Source of the DNA: Marivirga arenosa | Lineage (GTDB): Bacteria > Bacteroidota > Bacteroidia > Cytophagales > Cyclobacteriaceae | Assembly: GCF_030503875.2 (NCBI RefSeq) | Contig: NZ_CP129968.2 | Span: forward strand, 3,188,001 to 3,252,000 | Length of the DNA stretch: 64,000 bases | Direction of reading: 5' to 3' | In this document: positions 29,452 through 37,921 of the stretch, piece by piece | Position numbering within the stretch: the first letter of the stretch is position 1 | Layout: every line of letters begins with the position of its first letter | Position numbers and translations under genes: made by a program | Notes under the pieces: generated by a model | Told to the model about the DNA's origin: nothing | Seen by the model: the letters and a program-made list of their open reading frames with translations, nothing else | The model's database searches: none

Positions 29452-29739
29452 TTATTTAAAATTTTCTTTAATCTTTTCAAAAGAACTTTTAATTCCTTCT
29501 AATTGATCCTCTGCTTTCGACTTTAATTCTTCCCAATCCTTTTCATCAGCATTTTCAATTTTATCAAGAATCTCTCTAGCCTCCTCCATTTTTGACTCAA
29601 GCTCTTTACCTTCTGGGCTTGCTTCAAGTTGTCCTTCAGCATATGCACCCTTTGTTTCTGCTTTGAGCTTATCAAAATCTGCTTTCCATTCTTCATATTG
29701 TGAAAAAATCTTTTGCTTTAAAGCATCTTTAGTATCCAT
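29452..29739 (-). CDS. Small charged coiled-coil protein
   Basis: The 95-residue protein is almost entirely acidic and basic residues in heptad-like helical sequence, for example FDKLKAETKGAYAEGQL and DWEELKSKAEDQLEG. It has no signal peptide and no cysteine. It resembles stress-associated coiled-coil proteins of the sll1863 type, but that is a compositional judgement. The protein at 33456-33743 has the same length and a similar middle and end (KLKAETK versus ALKAQTR, KIKENFK versus KTKENLK), so the two may be paralogues. Confidence 0.6.
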   Translation of the reverse strand: MDTKDALKQKIFSQYEEWKADFDKLKAETKGAYAEGQLEASPEGKELESKMEEAREILDKIENADEKDWEELKSKAEDQLEGIKSSFEKIKENFK

Positions 29740-30090
29740 AATTTTTATTCTATTAGTTTAAAAAGTTCTACTATTAATAACCCATTAGAATATATATTGT
29801 TACATTAAACCCCTATTCCTTCCTTAATGAGGTGTTTTCAAGCTTTTTCATGTCAATTATACTATTAAATAAATGAAATAGAATTCAAATCATTGTTCTT
29901 ACAAAAGCGTATATTTTATTACGAATTAGGTATGAAAACCTAGATTATTTAATCCTTAATATTTAAAGAAAAAAAGTTAAGCACGGATAATTATAAAATA
30001 CAAAAAAGAAACACTATTATTAATCCTAAGAAAAGATAAACTTTAGCTATCGACTTTTAAACTAAATTTCAAATAGGAAATGATGTTTTT
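29740..30090. other. Intergenic region between divergent coiled-coil and patatin genes
   Basis: This 351-base AT-rich stretch has no open frame of note. The only structure I see is a modest inverted repeat at 29924-29947 (TAGGT and ACCTA around ATGAAA, with an AAT/ATT extension). No exact TAnnTTTG box with good spacing was found for either flanking gene, although both starts must lie here. Confidence 0.6.
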
Positions 30091-32364
30091 ATGAAAAAAC
30101 ACTTTAATACATTTATCTATTCATTTCCGATACAATTGGTATTAAATCATTTTAAAAAAAACCAATTATTACTACTCTGTTGGGTTTTATTATTTTCAAT
30201 TATAAATGGAGGATTCGGAAAAGGTCTTGGTATCCCCTACTTATTCTTATCACCTGAATATTTAAACTCAGTAAGTTTCTCCAGTTATTTTATTGTTGGC
30301 CTCACGGTTGGTGGATTAATCGTTGCCTTCAATATAGCTACTTATATATTAGATGGTTATAAATTCCATTTCATAGGAGTTATTTCAAAGCCATTTTCAA
30401 AATTCTCTCTGAATAATTCAATCATTCCAATAGCCTTTATCATAAACTATATCATTCAAATTATCCATTATCAGATGGTTTATGAATTTATTGGATTTAA
30501 AGATGCCTTATTCCTAGCCTCCGCTTTACCAATAGGTATTTCTGTATCAATATTTTTCCTGCAGCTTTATTTTTGGTTCACTAATAAAGACTTCAGAGAG
30601 GTTTTAGCTGAAAGAGTAGAAAAAAGAATTAAAAAACTTAAAATAGGAAGAATAGCAGCAGTAAAATATCATAAAGACTTAAAGAAGCATGACCATTCGG
30701 TTGTAGGTTATTTCGATTTGAAATTCAGATGGATAAAAGTCCAGCACAAAACAAATCAGAAAATATTTCACGTAATCAATAGCATTTTTGACCAGAATCA
30801 CCTTAATACTGTAATTGCTGAGTTTTTTATCTTTTTCATTATTCTGATTTTGGGCGCTTTTAGAGATTACCCTTTCTTTCAAATACCAGCTGCAGCAAGT
30901 GCTGTTTTATTTATCAGTATAATACTAATGGCAATTGGAGCCATTACTTTCTGGTTTAGATCTTGGGCTATAACCGGATCAATCGCTATTTTTTTTCTCA
31001 TAAATCATCTTACAACCATAGATTTTTTAAGTAAAACACATTATGCACATGGCTTAAATTATGATACAACAGCCGTAGCTTACACACAGTCTGAAATAGA
31101 TAAAATAATCAGCAAAAAAGCTATTGATCAGGATAAAGAAACAGGTTTAAAAATTTTAAACAATTGGAGAAACCAATTTCAGACAAAACCTAAAATGATA
31201 TTATTAACGGCCAGTGGTGGCGGACAAAGAGCTGCTTATTGGACCATGAAAGCACTTCAAACTGCAGATAGTATTACGAAAGGTGATCTATTCAAACATA
31301 CTGTAAGTATATCAGGTGCTTCCGGAGGACTTATTGGGGCTGCTTATTTTAGAGAATTAAAATATTTAAAAGAAAAGGGCGAAAACATAAATATATACAG
31401 CTCTGAATATCTTTCAAATATTGGGAAAGAAGCGCTTAACCCTATAATTTTCAGCCTACTGACTAACGATATTTTCATAAGATATCAATATTTTGAGTAT
31501 GAAGGTTTCAGCTATCCAAAAGACAGAGGATATGCATTTGAGCAAAAGCTAAATAAAAATCTGGGTGGAATTTTAGATAAAAGAATTAAGGATTATCAAC
31601 AAGCTGAATTAAGTGCTAGAATCCCTATGCTCTTCTTAGCGCCTACTAGTGTAAATGATGGCAGGAAATTATATGTAACTCCTAATAGTAGCTCATATAT
31701 GTCTAAAAAAGCGATTAAAGATGATTCACTAAATTCATTGATGGACAATCGAAGTATTGATTTCCTTCGGATGTTTGAGCATTATAATGCCGAAAATTTA
31801 AGCTTCTTGACAGCTTTAAGAATGAGTGCTTCTTTCCCTTATATTACTCCTAATATCAATTTGCCTAGTGAGCCAACACTAGAAATTATGGATGCCGGTT
31901 TGGCCGATAATTTTGGAGTTAGCGATGCCGTTTTATTTCTATACAATTTTAAAGAATGGATTGCGGAAAATACGAGCGGAGTTGTCATCTTAACTATAAG
32001 GGATTCTAAAAAAGCAGCCTACATCAATGATGGACAAAATCTGTCCATTATTGAAAAATTATTTACTCCTATCAGTAATATTTACAATAACTGGTCAAAC
32101 GTACAGGACACCCGAAATGACCTTTTGATTGAGTATGCTCATGAATGGTTTGATGGTAACCTCAGCCATGCCATGTTATCATATGATGCTGGAATTGATC
32201 CTTCCAGTGATAATGGAAGCAATATGAAGCACATTTCAGAAAGAGCATCTCTTAACTGGAGATTAACAGGCAGAGAGAAATATAACATCCGTAATGCTAT
32301 TAAGAGCAAAGAAAATCAAGAGACTCTTGAATGGTTAAATCAAGTTTTAGAGTCTGGCAAATGA
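30091..32364 (+). CDS. Membrane-anchored patatin-like phospholipase
   Basis: The 757-residue protein has an N-terminal membrane part (about residues 1-330) with several hydrophobic segments, and a C-terminal patatin domain. The nucleophile elbow is SGASGGLIGAAYF, with the GASGG motif at 409-413 and S411 as nucleophile. The catalytic Asp is D601 in MDAGLADNFG. The glycine-rich oxyanion stretch is ASGGGQRAAYW. The dyad is intact, so lipid acyl hydrolase activity is likely, acting at the inner membrane. The last 25 bases overlap the end of the convergent mscS-like gene. Confidence 0.85.
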   Translation: MKKHFNTFIYSFPIQLVLNHFKKNQLLLLCWVLLFSIINGGFGKGLGIPYLFLSPEYLNSVSFSSYFIVGLTVGGLIVAFNIATYILDGYKFHFIGVISKPFSKFSLNNSIIPIAFIINYIIQIIHYQMVYEFIGFKDALFLASALPIGISVSIFFLQLYFWFTNKDFREVLAERVEKRIKKLKIGRIAAVKYHKDLKKHDHSVVGYFDLKFRWIKVQHKTNQKIFHVINSIFDQNHLNTVIAEFFIFFIILILGAFRDYPFFQIPAAASAVLFISIILMAIGAITFWFRSWAITGSIAIFFLINHLTTIDFLSKTHYAHGLNYDTTAVAYTQSEIDKIISKKAIDQDKETGLKILNNWRNQFQTKPKMILLTASGGGQRAAYWTMKALQTADSITKGDLFKHTVSISGASGGLIGAAYFRELKYLKEKGENINIYSSEYLSNIGKEALNPIIFSLLTNDIFIRYQYFEYEGFSYPKDRGYAFEQKLNKNLGGILDKRIKDYQQAELSARIPMLFLAPTSVNDGRKLYVTPNSSSYMSKKAIKDDSLNSLMDNRSIDFLRMFEHYNAENLSFLTALRMSASFPYITPNINLPSEPTLEIMDAGLADNFGVSDAVLFLYNFKEWIAENTSGVVILTIRDSKKAAYINDGQNLSIIEKLFTPISNIYNNWSNVQDTRNDLLIEYAHEWFDGNLSHAMLSYDAGIDPSSDNGSNMKHISERASLNWRLTGREKYNIRNAIKSKENQETLEWLNQVLESGK

Positions 32365-33410
32365 TTAAGTTCCAACCTTGTTTTAGGTAAAGCTTCAGGA
32401 TATTCTTTTTGAATAAATGTAATAATCTCTTCTCTTACATGACATCTTAAATCCCATGAAATCATTGAATTCTTAGCAGACATGAGCAAACGAATTTCCA
32501 TAGTTTTTTCAGAAGCTCCTGTAACTTGAACTATTTGCGAATTACCGTCCCAGAGTGCTGTATCTTCTAGTATTTGTTCAAACTTCCTTCTTATAGCATT
32601 AACTGGGATGGTGTAATCAGTGTAAATAAAAACAGTACCATTGATATCAGAATGTCTTTTAGTCCAATTTTCATATACCTGTTCAGTAAAATAGGTAATG
32701 GGTAAAACCAAGCGTCTTCTATCCCATATTTTTATCACAATGTAAGTAAGATTAATCTCTTCTACCCAACCCCATTCGTCTTCAACATAAAGTGCATCAC
32801 CAATTTTAATAGGTTGAGTAAATGCAATTTGTAGGCCTGCTAAAAAATTGGCTAATGTCTTTTGGGCAGCAAAACCAATGATAATACCGGCTACACCGGC
32901 AGAAGTAAGTATTGTAGCCCCATACTTCCTTACACTATCAAATTGCATGAGAATTAGGCAAACCGCCACAAGAATTATCACGAAAGTGATTAACTTTCTA
33001 AAAAACACAATTTGAGTGATAACTTGCCTACCTTTTACATCACTATCATCATTAAATTTTCCATAAAGAACATCCTGAAGAAAAAACACAAGCCTTATTA
33101 CGACTATAGTAAAAGAAACTATAATCAATACTTCGGTAATAATATGTAAGGCCGATCGGAAATCTTCTTCTAATCCAAACTTAGGGATAAGTGTATGAAT
33201 GATGAGTACTGGTAGAAATAAAAATATACTCCCTTCAAACCTATCCTGTAACAGTTCTACAGTTCTTCTGCTTTTCTTTTTATTTAATAAAAACAGAATT
33301 TTAAAGAATAAGAACCTTACGATAATCCCTATTAATAAAGAAATGAATGAAACAACAAGTAATCTAAGATAAGGCTCTTTTATTCCTAATTCAGATAGTA
33401 ATGATATCAT
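32340..33410 (-). CDS. Small-conductance mechanosensitive channel, MscS family
   Basis: The 356-residue protein has about four hydrophobic segments and then the MscS core. The pore helix region is SAGVAGIIIGFAAQKTLANF, with AGLQIAFTQPIKIGD following and a beta domain containing VEEINLTYIVIKIWDRRRLVLP. It would release solutes under hypo-osmotic shock across the inner membrane. It is somewhat longer than E. coli MscS at the N-terminus. A terminator of the upstream small gene lies just before its start, so it probably has its own promoter in the short gap or depends on read-through. Confidence 0.9.
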   Translation of the reverse strand: MISLLSELGIKEPYLRLLVVSFISLLIGIIVRFLFFKILFLLNKKKSRRTVELLQDRFEGSIFLFLPVLIIHTLIPKFGLEEDFRSALHIITEVLIIVSFTIVVIRLVFFLQDVLYGKFNDDSDVKGRQVITQIVFFRKLITFVIILVAVCLILMQFDSVRKYGATILTSAGVAGIIIGFAAQKTLANFLAGLQIAFTQPIKIGDALYVEDEWGWVEEINLTYIVIKIWDRRRLVLPITYFTEQVYENWTKRHSDINGTVFIYTDYTIPVNAIRRKFEQILEDTALWDGNSQIVQVTGASEKTMEIRLLMSAKNSMISWDLRCHVREEIITFIQKEYPEALPKTRLELNHLPDSKT

Positions 33411-33430
33411 AAAATTGATTTCTTCTAAAG

Positions 33431-33457
33431 AAAAAAAGTCGGGATTCCGACTTTTTT
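33431..33457 (-). terminator. Intrinsic terminator of the 33456-33743 coiled-coil gene
   Basis: A 10-bp perfect stem (AAAAAGTCGG and CCGACTTTTT, 33433-33442 and 33447-33456) closes the loop GATT. On the minus strand it begins at the stop codon of the coiled-coil gene and ends in seven T residues. The A/T arms would let it work on the plus strand too. Confidence 0.85.
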
Positions 33458-33743
33458 ATTTTAAGTTTTCTTTGGTTTTGTTTATACTTTCTGAAAAAGC
33501 TTCAGCTGAAGTAAAGAATGCTTCACTGAGCTCTTCCACTGCGATTTCACCAAAATGCTCTATTCTATTATATTTTTCCTCTAATTCATTCTTCAAGCGA
33601 TCCATACGATCAATGTGTTCTTGCAATTCATCCTGAATTTCTTGCTGATGACTTCTAGTTTGAGCCTTTAAAGCTTCGTAATCAGAAAGCAAAGATTCCA
33701 TTCTTTTTTTAGAGGTATTTTTAAAATCATCTAGATTAGCCAT
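33456..33743 (-). CDS. Small charged coiled-coil protein (second copy)
   Basis: The 95-residue, strongly helical protein is rich in Glu, Lys, Gln and Arg (YEALKAQTRSHQQEIQDEL, then MDRLKNELEEKYN). It lacks a signal peptide. It matches the 29452-29739 protein in length, in the central KAQTR/KAETK segment and in its KENLK/KENFK end. The function is unknown. Its closeness to mscS and patatin, also membrane-related, is suggestive of an envelope-stress role, but only by context. Confidence 0.6.
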   Translation of the reverse strand: MANLDDFKNTSKKRMESLLSDYEALKAQTRSHQQEIQDELQEHIDRMDRLKNELEEKYNRIEHFGEIAVEELSEAFFTSAEAFSESINKTKENLK

Positions 33744-33766
33744 AATACAAATGTTTGATTAAAAAA

Positions 33767-34948
33767 TTATTCAAATGCAGGGATTCCAGTAATCTCTCTG
33801 CCTAGTATCAATAAATGAATGTCGTGTGTACCTTCATACGTTACAACAGACTCTAAGTTGGCCATATGACGCATCATTGGGTAATCTCCAGTGATTCCCA
33901 TACCTCCATGGATCTGTCTTGCTTCTCTTGCTATGTTCAATGCTACTTCAACTGCATTTCTTTTCGCCATTGAAATTTGAGGCGTTGTAGCCTTGCCTTC
34001 ATCCATCAATTGAGCAATTCTATAATTCAATAATTGAGACTTGGTGATTTCAGTAAGCATCTCCGATAACTTCTTCTGCGTCAACTGAAAAGAAGCAATT
34101 GGCTTTCCAAATTGATGACGCTCTAATGAATATCTTCTAGCTGAATCATAACAATCCATAGCCGCACCAATAGCTCCCCAAGCGATACCGAAACGAGCTG
34201 AATCTAAACACTTCATTGGTGCACCTAATCCAGATTTTCCCTCTAATAAATTTTCTTTAGGAACTTTCACATTATCAAATACTAACTCTCCTGTTGCACT
34301 AGCTCTTAAAGACCATTTCCCATGAGTCTCAGGAGTTGTGAAACCTTCCATTCCACGCTCAACAATTAATCCATGAATTCTACCTTCCTCATTTTTAGCC
34401 CAAACTACTGCAACATCGCATTTTGGAGAATTAGAAATCCACATTTTAGCACCATTCAATAAGTAATGGTCGCCCTTATCTTTGAAATTAGTGGTCATTC
34501 CGCTTGGATTTGAACCATGATCAGGCTCAGTTAATCCAAAGCTACCTAACCACTCACCAGAAGCTAATTTCGGTAGATATTTCTTTCTTTGTTCCTCATT
34601 ACCATAAGTGTAGATCGGATACATCACTAACGACCCTTGAACAGATGCAGTTGAACGCATACCTGAATCTCCTCTTTCGATTTCCTGCATGATTAATCCA
34701 TAAGAGATATAATCTAAACCTCCTCCACCATACTCTTCCGGAATAGTTGGACCAAAGGCCCCTACATCACCAAATTTCTTTACTATCTCATAAGGGAAAT
34801 GCGCATTTTGAGCCCATTCTTCTATGTTGGGACTGATTTCTTTTTTGACAAAATCACGGATAGATTGTCTAATTAATTTATGCTCATCCGTTAATAAGCT
34901 ATCTAAACTGTAAAAATCAGGTGACTCAAATTGATCGTTAGTATTCAT
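33767..34948 (-). CDS. gcdH: Acyl-CoA dehydrogenase, probably glutaryl-CoA dehydrogenase
   Basis: The 393-residue flavoprotein matches the glutaryl-CoA dehydrogenase branch rather than short-chain enzymes: GSFGLTEPDHGSNPSGM, RIHGLIVERG, RQIHGGMGITGDYPMMRHM and the catalytic glutamate E372 in TYEGTHDIHLLILGREITG. It oxidises and decarboxylates glutaryl-CoA to crotonyl-CoA in lysine, hydroxylysine and tryptophan breakdown. Divergent from it is tryptophan 2,3-dioxygenase, which enters that same route. A well-formed promoter and a palindrome lie in the shared 120-base region. Confidence 0.88.
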   Translation of the reverse strand: MNTNDQFESPDFYSLDSLLTDEHKLIRQSIRDFVKKEISPNIEEWAQNAHFPYEIVKKFGDVGAFGPTIPEEYGGGGLDYISYGLIMQEIERGDSGMRSTASVQGSLVMYPIYTYGNEEQRKKYLPKLASGEWLGSFGLTEPDHGSNPSGMTTNFKDKGDHYLLNGAKMWISNSPKCDVAVVWAKNEEGRIHGLIVERGMEGFTTPETHGKWSLRASATGELVFDNVKVPKENLLEGKSGLGAPMKCLDSARFGIAWGAIGAAMDCYDSARRYSLERHQFGKPIASFQLTQKKLSEMLTEITKSQLLNYRIAQLMDEGKATTPQISMAKRNAVEVALNIAREARQIHGGMGITGDYPMMRHMANLESVVTYEGTHDIHLLILGREITGIPAFE

Positions 34949-34998
34949 AAATATTAGTCGTTTTTATTTTTTTGCTTTGTAAGCTCAATTGAATAACG

Positions 34999-35030
34999 CA
35001 AATTTAAAAGTATTTTCAAGAATCCTTCAA
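34999..35030 (-). promoter_or_regulatory. Promoter of gcdH
   Basis: On the minus strand TTG (35030-35028) is followed after 21 bases by TAAATTTG (35006-34999), a perfect TAnnTTTG. The spacing fits the Bacteroidetes consensus. The -33 TTG lies inside the palindrome at 35021-35042. Confidence 0.6.
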
Positions 35031-35042
35031 TATTGTAGGATT
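35021..35042. promoter_or_regulatory. 22-base palindrome, candidate operator between gcdH and the tryptophan dioxygenase gene
   Basis: The outer arms are AATCCT and AGGATT. Inside is a fully palindromic CAATATTG, with one unpaired T on each side. Twenty of 22 positions are self-complementary. It covers the -33 element of gcdH and ends 26 bases before the ATG of the divergent gene, which is where a dimeric repressor controlling both genes would bind. Confidence 0.5.
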
Positions 35043-35068
35043 TTGAGCAAATTCAACACTTTTTATAA

Positions 35069-36064
35069 ATGGAGAAAAAACAAATTTCTGAAAGTCTCGA
35101 AAAACTAAATCTTAAATACCAATCAATGGGGCAAGATTTATCTGCTTATTTGGATGGCTTGCTTTTATCAAATTACACTACTTATTGGGATTACATAAAT
35201 GTTGATACTTTATTGACTTTACAAACTCCCAAAACTGATTTTCCTGATGAAGAGATATTCATCATTTATCATCAAATTACTGAGCTTTATTTCAAAATGT
35301 GCTTAAATGAGATGGAGCAAATTGCACATAATGGAAAGGAAATCGGTGAGAATGGCGAGGACCTAGGTTGGAGATCAGAATTGGATGTAAATTTTTTCAT
35401 CCAAAGATTAAATAGAATGAATCGTTATTTCGAAACGCTTACAAAATCATTCGAAATCATGGTTCAAGGAATGGAAAAAGAGCAATTTCAAAGGTTTAGA
35501 ATGGCTTTACTTCCAGCTAGTGGTTTTCAGTCAGCTCAATATAGATTAATAGAATTTGCCTCTACTCCATTAATTAAGTTAGTGAGAAAAGAAAAAAAGC
35601 AGGAGTGTGAGAACAGTTCAATTGAAGAGCAATATGAATTTGTTTATTGGAAACAAGGAGCAACCGAAGTAGAAACTGGAGAGAAAACACTGACGCTAAA
35701 ACAATTTGAGAAAAAATATAAAAATGAATTTATCAGCTGGATAAAGCGTTTTGAGAATATTAATATTTACAAGAAATATCTATCATTAAGTACTGAAGAT
35801 CAAAATAAACCTGAATTAAAAGAAGCATTAAGGAATTTTGATTTGAATGTTAATGTTTTTTGGCCGTTAGTACATTACAAATCAGCAGTTAGGTATTTAC
35901 AACAAAAAAACAAGGATGTACCCGCTACAGGTGGTACAAACTGGCAAGAATATCTACCCCCAAGATTTCAAAAAAGAATCTTCTTCCCAACTCTATGGAC
36001 AGAAAAAGAAATCGAAGAATGGGGAAAAGGCTGGGTTGTAAAAGAAATATTCGGAGAAGAATAA
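35069..36064 (+). CDS. Tryptophan 2,3-dioxygenase family protein
   Basis: The 331-residue protein has the haem dioxygenase landmarks: IIYHQITELYFK in the N-terminal part, LLPASGFQSAQYR in the middle, the probable haem-ligand H269 in LVHYKSAVRYL, and the substrate-loop TGGT at 287-290 followed by NWQEYLPP. It opens the indole ring of L-tryptophan to N-formylkynurenine. It is somewhat longer than classical bacterial enzymes, owing to insertions after SGFQSAQYR. No other kynurenine-pathway gene is in the window. The stop is immediately followed by the ATG of the MORN-barrel gene. Confidence 0.85.
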   Translation: MEKKQISESLEKLNLKYQSMGQDLSAYLDGLLLSNYTTYWDYINVDTLLTLQTPKTDFPDEEIFIIYHQITELYFKMCLNEMEQIAHNGKEIGENGEDLGWRSELDVNFFIQRLNRMNRYFETLTKSFEIMVQGMEKEQFQRFRMALLPASGFQSAQYRLIEFASTPLIKLVRKEKKQECENSSIEEQYEFVYWKQGATEVETGEKTLTLKQFEKKYKNEFISWIKRFENINIYKKYLSLSTEDQNKPELKEALRNFDLNVNVFWPLVHYKSAVRYLQQKNKDVPATGGTNWQEYLPPRFQKRIFFPTLWTEKEIEEWGKGWVVKEIFGEE

Positions 36065-37903
36065 ATGAAGTTTGCTTTAAGTATCATATTATCCATTATT
36101 CCAATCCTTCTTTATTCCCAAAGTAAAGAGGTTAAGGTTTATTATGACGATGAGCGAAATATGTTGAAAGAAAGGTATTTCGTTAAAGATTTGGACCCTA
36201 GTGTGCTATATGGTACTTATGAATCCTATTACATTTCTGGAGAATTAAAAAGCAAAGGTCAATATGTAGATAATGAGACCTACGGTCAATGGAAATACTA
36301 TTATGAAAGTGGCTCTTTAAAAATGCAGGGGCAACTAAAAGACAATTCTAATCATGGTCTTTGGTCTTATTATTTTGAGAATGGAAAGCTTAGAATGCAG
36401 GGTAAAATCTTTGATGGAAAAAGAGAAGGTAATTGGAAATACTATTACGAAACTGGGATATTAAAGAGTGAAGGTGAGTATGAAAATGATCTAAAATTTG
36501 GATTATGGTCTTATTATTCTGAAAATGGAGAGCTAAAAGCAAAAGCAATCTACAAAAAGGGGGATGGGATATATAAAGAATTTTATCCAAATGGAAGTTT
36601 AAAATCTGAAGGCTTTATAAAGGACGAAAAGAGCGATAGTCTATGGAAAAACTATTATGAATCTGGAAGTATAAAATCAAAAGGCAACTATAAAGAAGGG
36701 GCTAAACAAGGAAAATGGACTTACTATTATGAAAATGGTTCCCTATCCGGTGAAGGCGAATATATTGATAATTTGAGTCATGGGAAATGGGTATACTATC
36801 ATCCTAATGGACAAATAAGTGCTGAAGGAGCAGAAAGAGAAGGAAAGAAAGAAGGGTATTGGAAATTGTATTTTGAAGATGGTGGATTAAAAGGTGAAGG
36901 AGTTTATGATGCTGGTAGCGGGGAATACAAAGAATTTTATGAAAGCGGTAAGCTGAAACTAAAAGGCTCTGTTGTTGATGGAAAAAGTGAAGGCACATGG
37001 GAATACTACTATGAAACGGGTGAAAAGGAAGGTGAAGCTGAATTTTCAGAAGGAAAAGGCGAATATACTGGATATTACCTTAATGGTGATGTCAAAATGA
37101 AAGGAGAAATTAATGATGGCATTAAAGTGGGGACATGGGAATTGTACGATAATAAAGGTGAAATTGCAGGTTACTATAAACCCATATATGAAGATTATGA
37201 ACCTCTTTTAAGAACAGCTAAAAAGGATAATGATAGTACTGAATCAAATCCACAATACAACAAACCAGAGTATCGATATAAATCGAAGGGGAGTTCTTAT
37301 TTCAAAAGTAGAAACAATGATTTCCCAACTTTAATACTGCAGGTAAACCCGTTCAATATGTTATTTGGGGATTTGCAAGTTGCTATAGAACATAATATTC
37401 AGCAAAGAATAGGCTATGAATTATTATACCACACTTTCAGAAACCCTTTCTTTGCAAACTCTCTAAACCTGAGAGCGGGAGATAACTTCTTTGAAGGATT
37501 TGGCTTTAGTTTTCGACAAAGATTCTACCATAAAGATTCAAAATTCGGAATGCCTTATTTCGGACATTCAATATCGTATACCAATGTTAATAGGTTTAAA
37601 TTTTATGAAAACAGTGATGACCAGAATGAAGTACTTTCTGCAGAAATGAATGCGCAAGGAATTCGATATGGTTTATTGGTAGGTAGTAGAATACTTCAAA
37701 ACCTCAATGACAATGGATTTACATTTGACATTAATCTGGGAATAAATTTTAATTATTATTTCTTCGGTGATATAAAAAACGAGGGGCAACAAACTGCTAT
37801 ATTTGCAGATATTACAGATCAGCCATTCAGGGTTCAACCTATAGTGGGGATTTCTTTTGGTTATGTGTTTAAACTGAAAAATGTAAAAACTTTGAATCCA
37901 TAG
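36065..37903 (+). CDS. Exported MORN-repeat protein with C-terminal predicted outer-membrane barrel domain
   Basis: The 612-residue protein has a signal peptide (about 1-19). About 14 MORN_2/YwqK-type repeats of 23 residues follow over residues 30-375, for example GQWKYYYESGSLKMQG, GLWSYYFENGKLRMQG and GKWVYYHPNGQISAEG. The last 190 residues change character, with strand-like sequence such as LILQVNPFNMLFGDLQVAIE and VGISFGYVFKLK. This resembles a small Bacteroidetes outer-membrane barrel. The repeats would therefore be displayed in the periplasm or at the surface, anchored by the barrel. It abuts the tryptophan dioxygenase gene with no gap, but a functional link is not evident. Confidence 0.7.
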   Translation: MKFALSIILSIIPILLYSQSKEVKVYYDDERNMLKERYFVKDLDPSVLYGTYESYYISGELKSKGQYVDNETYGQWKYYYESGSLKMQGQLKDNSNHGLWSYYFENGKLRMQGKIFDGKREGNWKYYYETGILKSEGEYENDLKFGLWSYYSENGELKAKAIYKKGDGIYKEFYPNGSLKSEGFIKDEKSDSLWKNYYESGSIKSKGNYKEGAKQGKWTYYYENGSLSGEGEYIDNLSHGKWVYYHPNGQISAEGAEREGKKEGYWKLYFEDGGLKGEGVYDAGSGEYKEFYESGKLKLKGSVVDGKSEGTWEYYYETGEKEGEAEFSEGKGEYTGYYLNGDVKMKGEINDGIKVGTWELYDNKGEIAGYYKPIYEDYEPLLRTAKKDNDSTESNPQYNKPEYRYKSKGSSYFKSRNNDFPTLILQVNPFNMLFGDLQVAIEHNIQQRIGYELLYHTFRNPFFANSLNLRAGDNFFEGFGFSFRQRFYHKDSKFGMPYFGHSISYTNVNRFKFYENSDDQNEVLSAEMNAQGIRYGLLVGSRILQNLNDNGFTFDINLGINFNYYFFGDIKNEGQQTAIFADITDQPFRVQPIVGISFGYVFKLKNVKTLNP

Positions 37904-37921
37904 CCATAAAACCAATTTAAA

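Noticed and set aside
36065..37500. Regularly spaced repeats in DNA that could be mistaken for a CRISPR or tandem repeat array.
   Set aside because: The repetition is at protein level (MORN repeats of about 23 residues) with diverged codons and no identical spacer/repeat structure.
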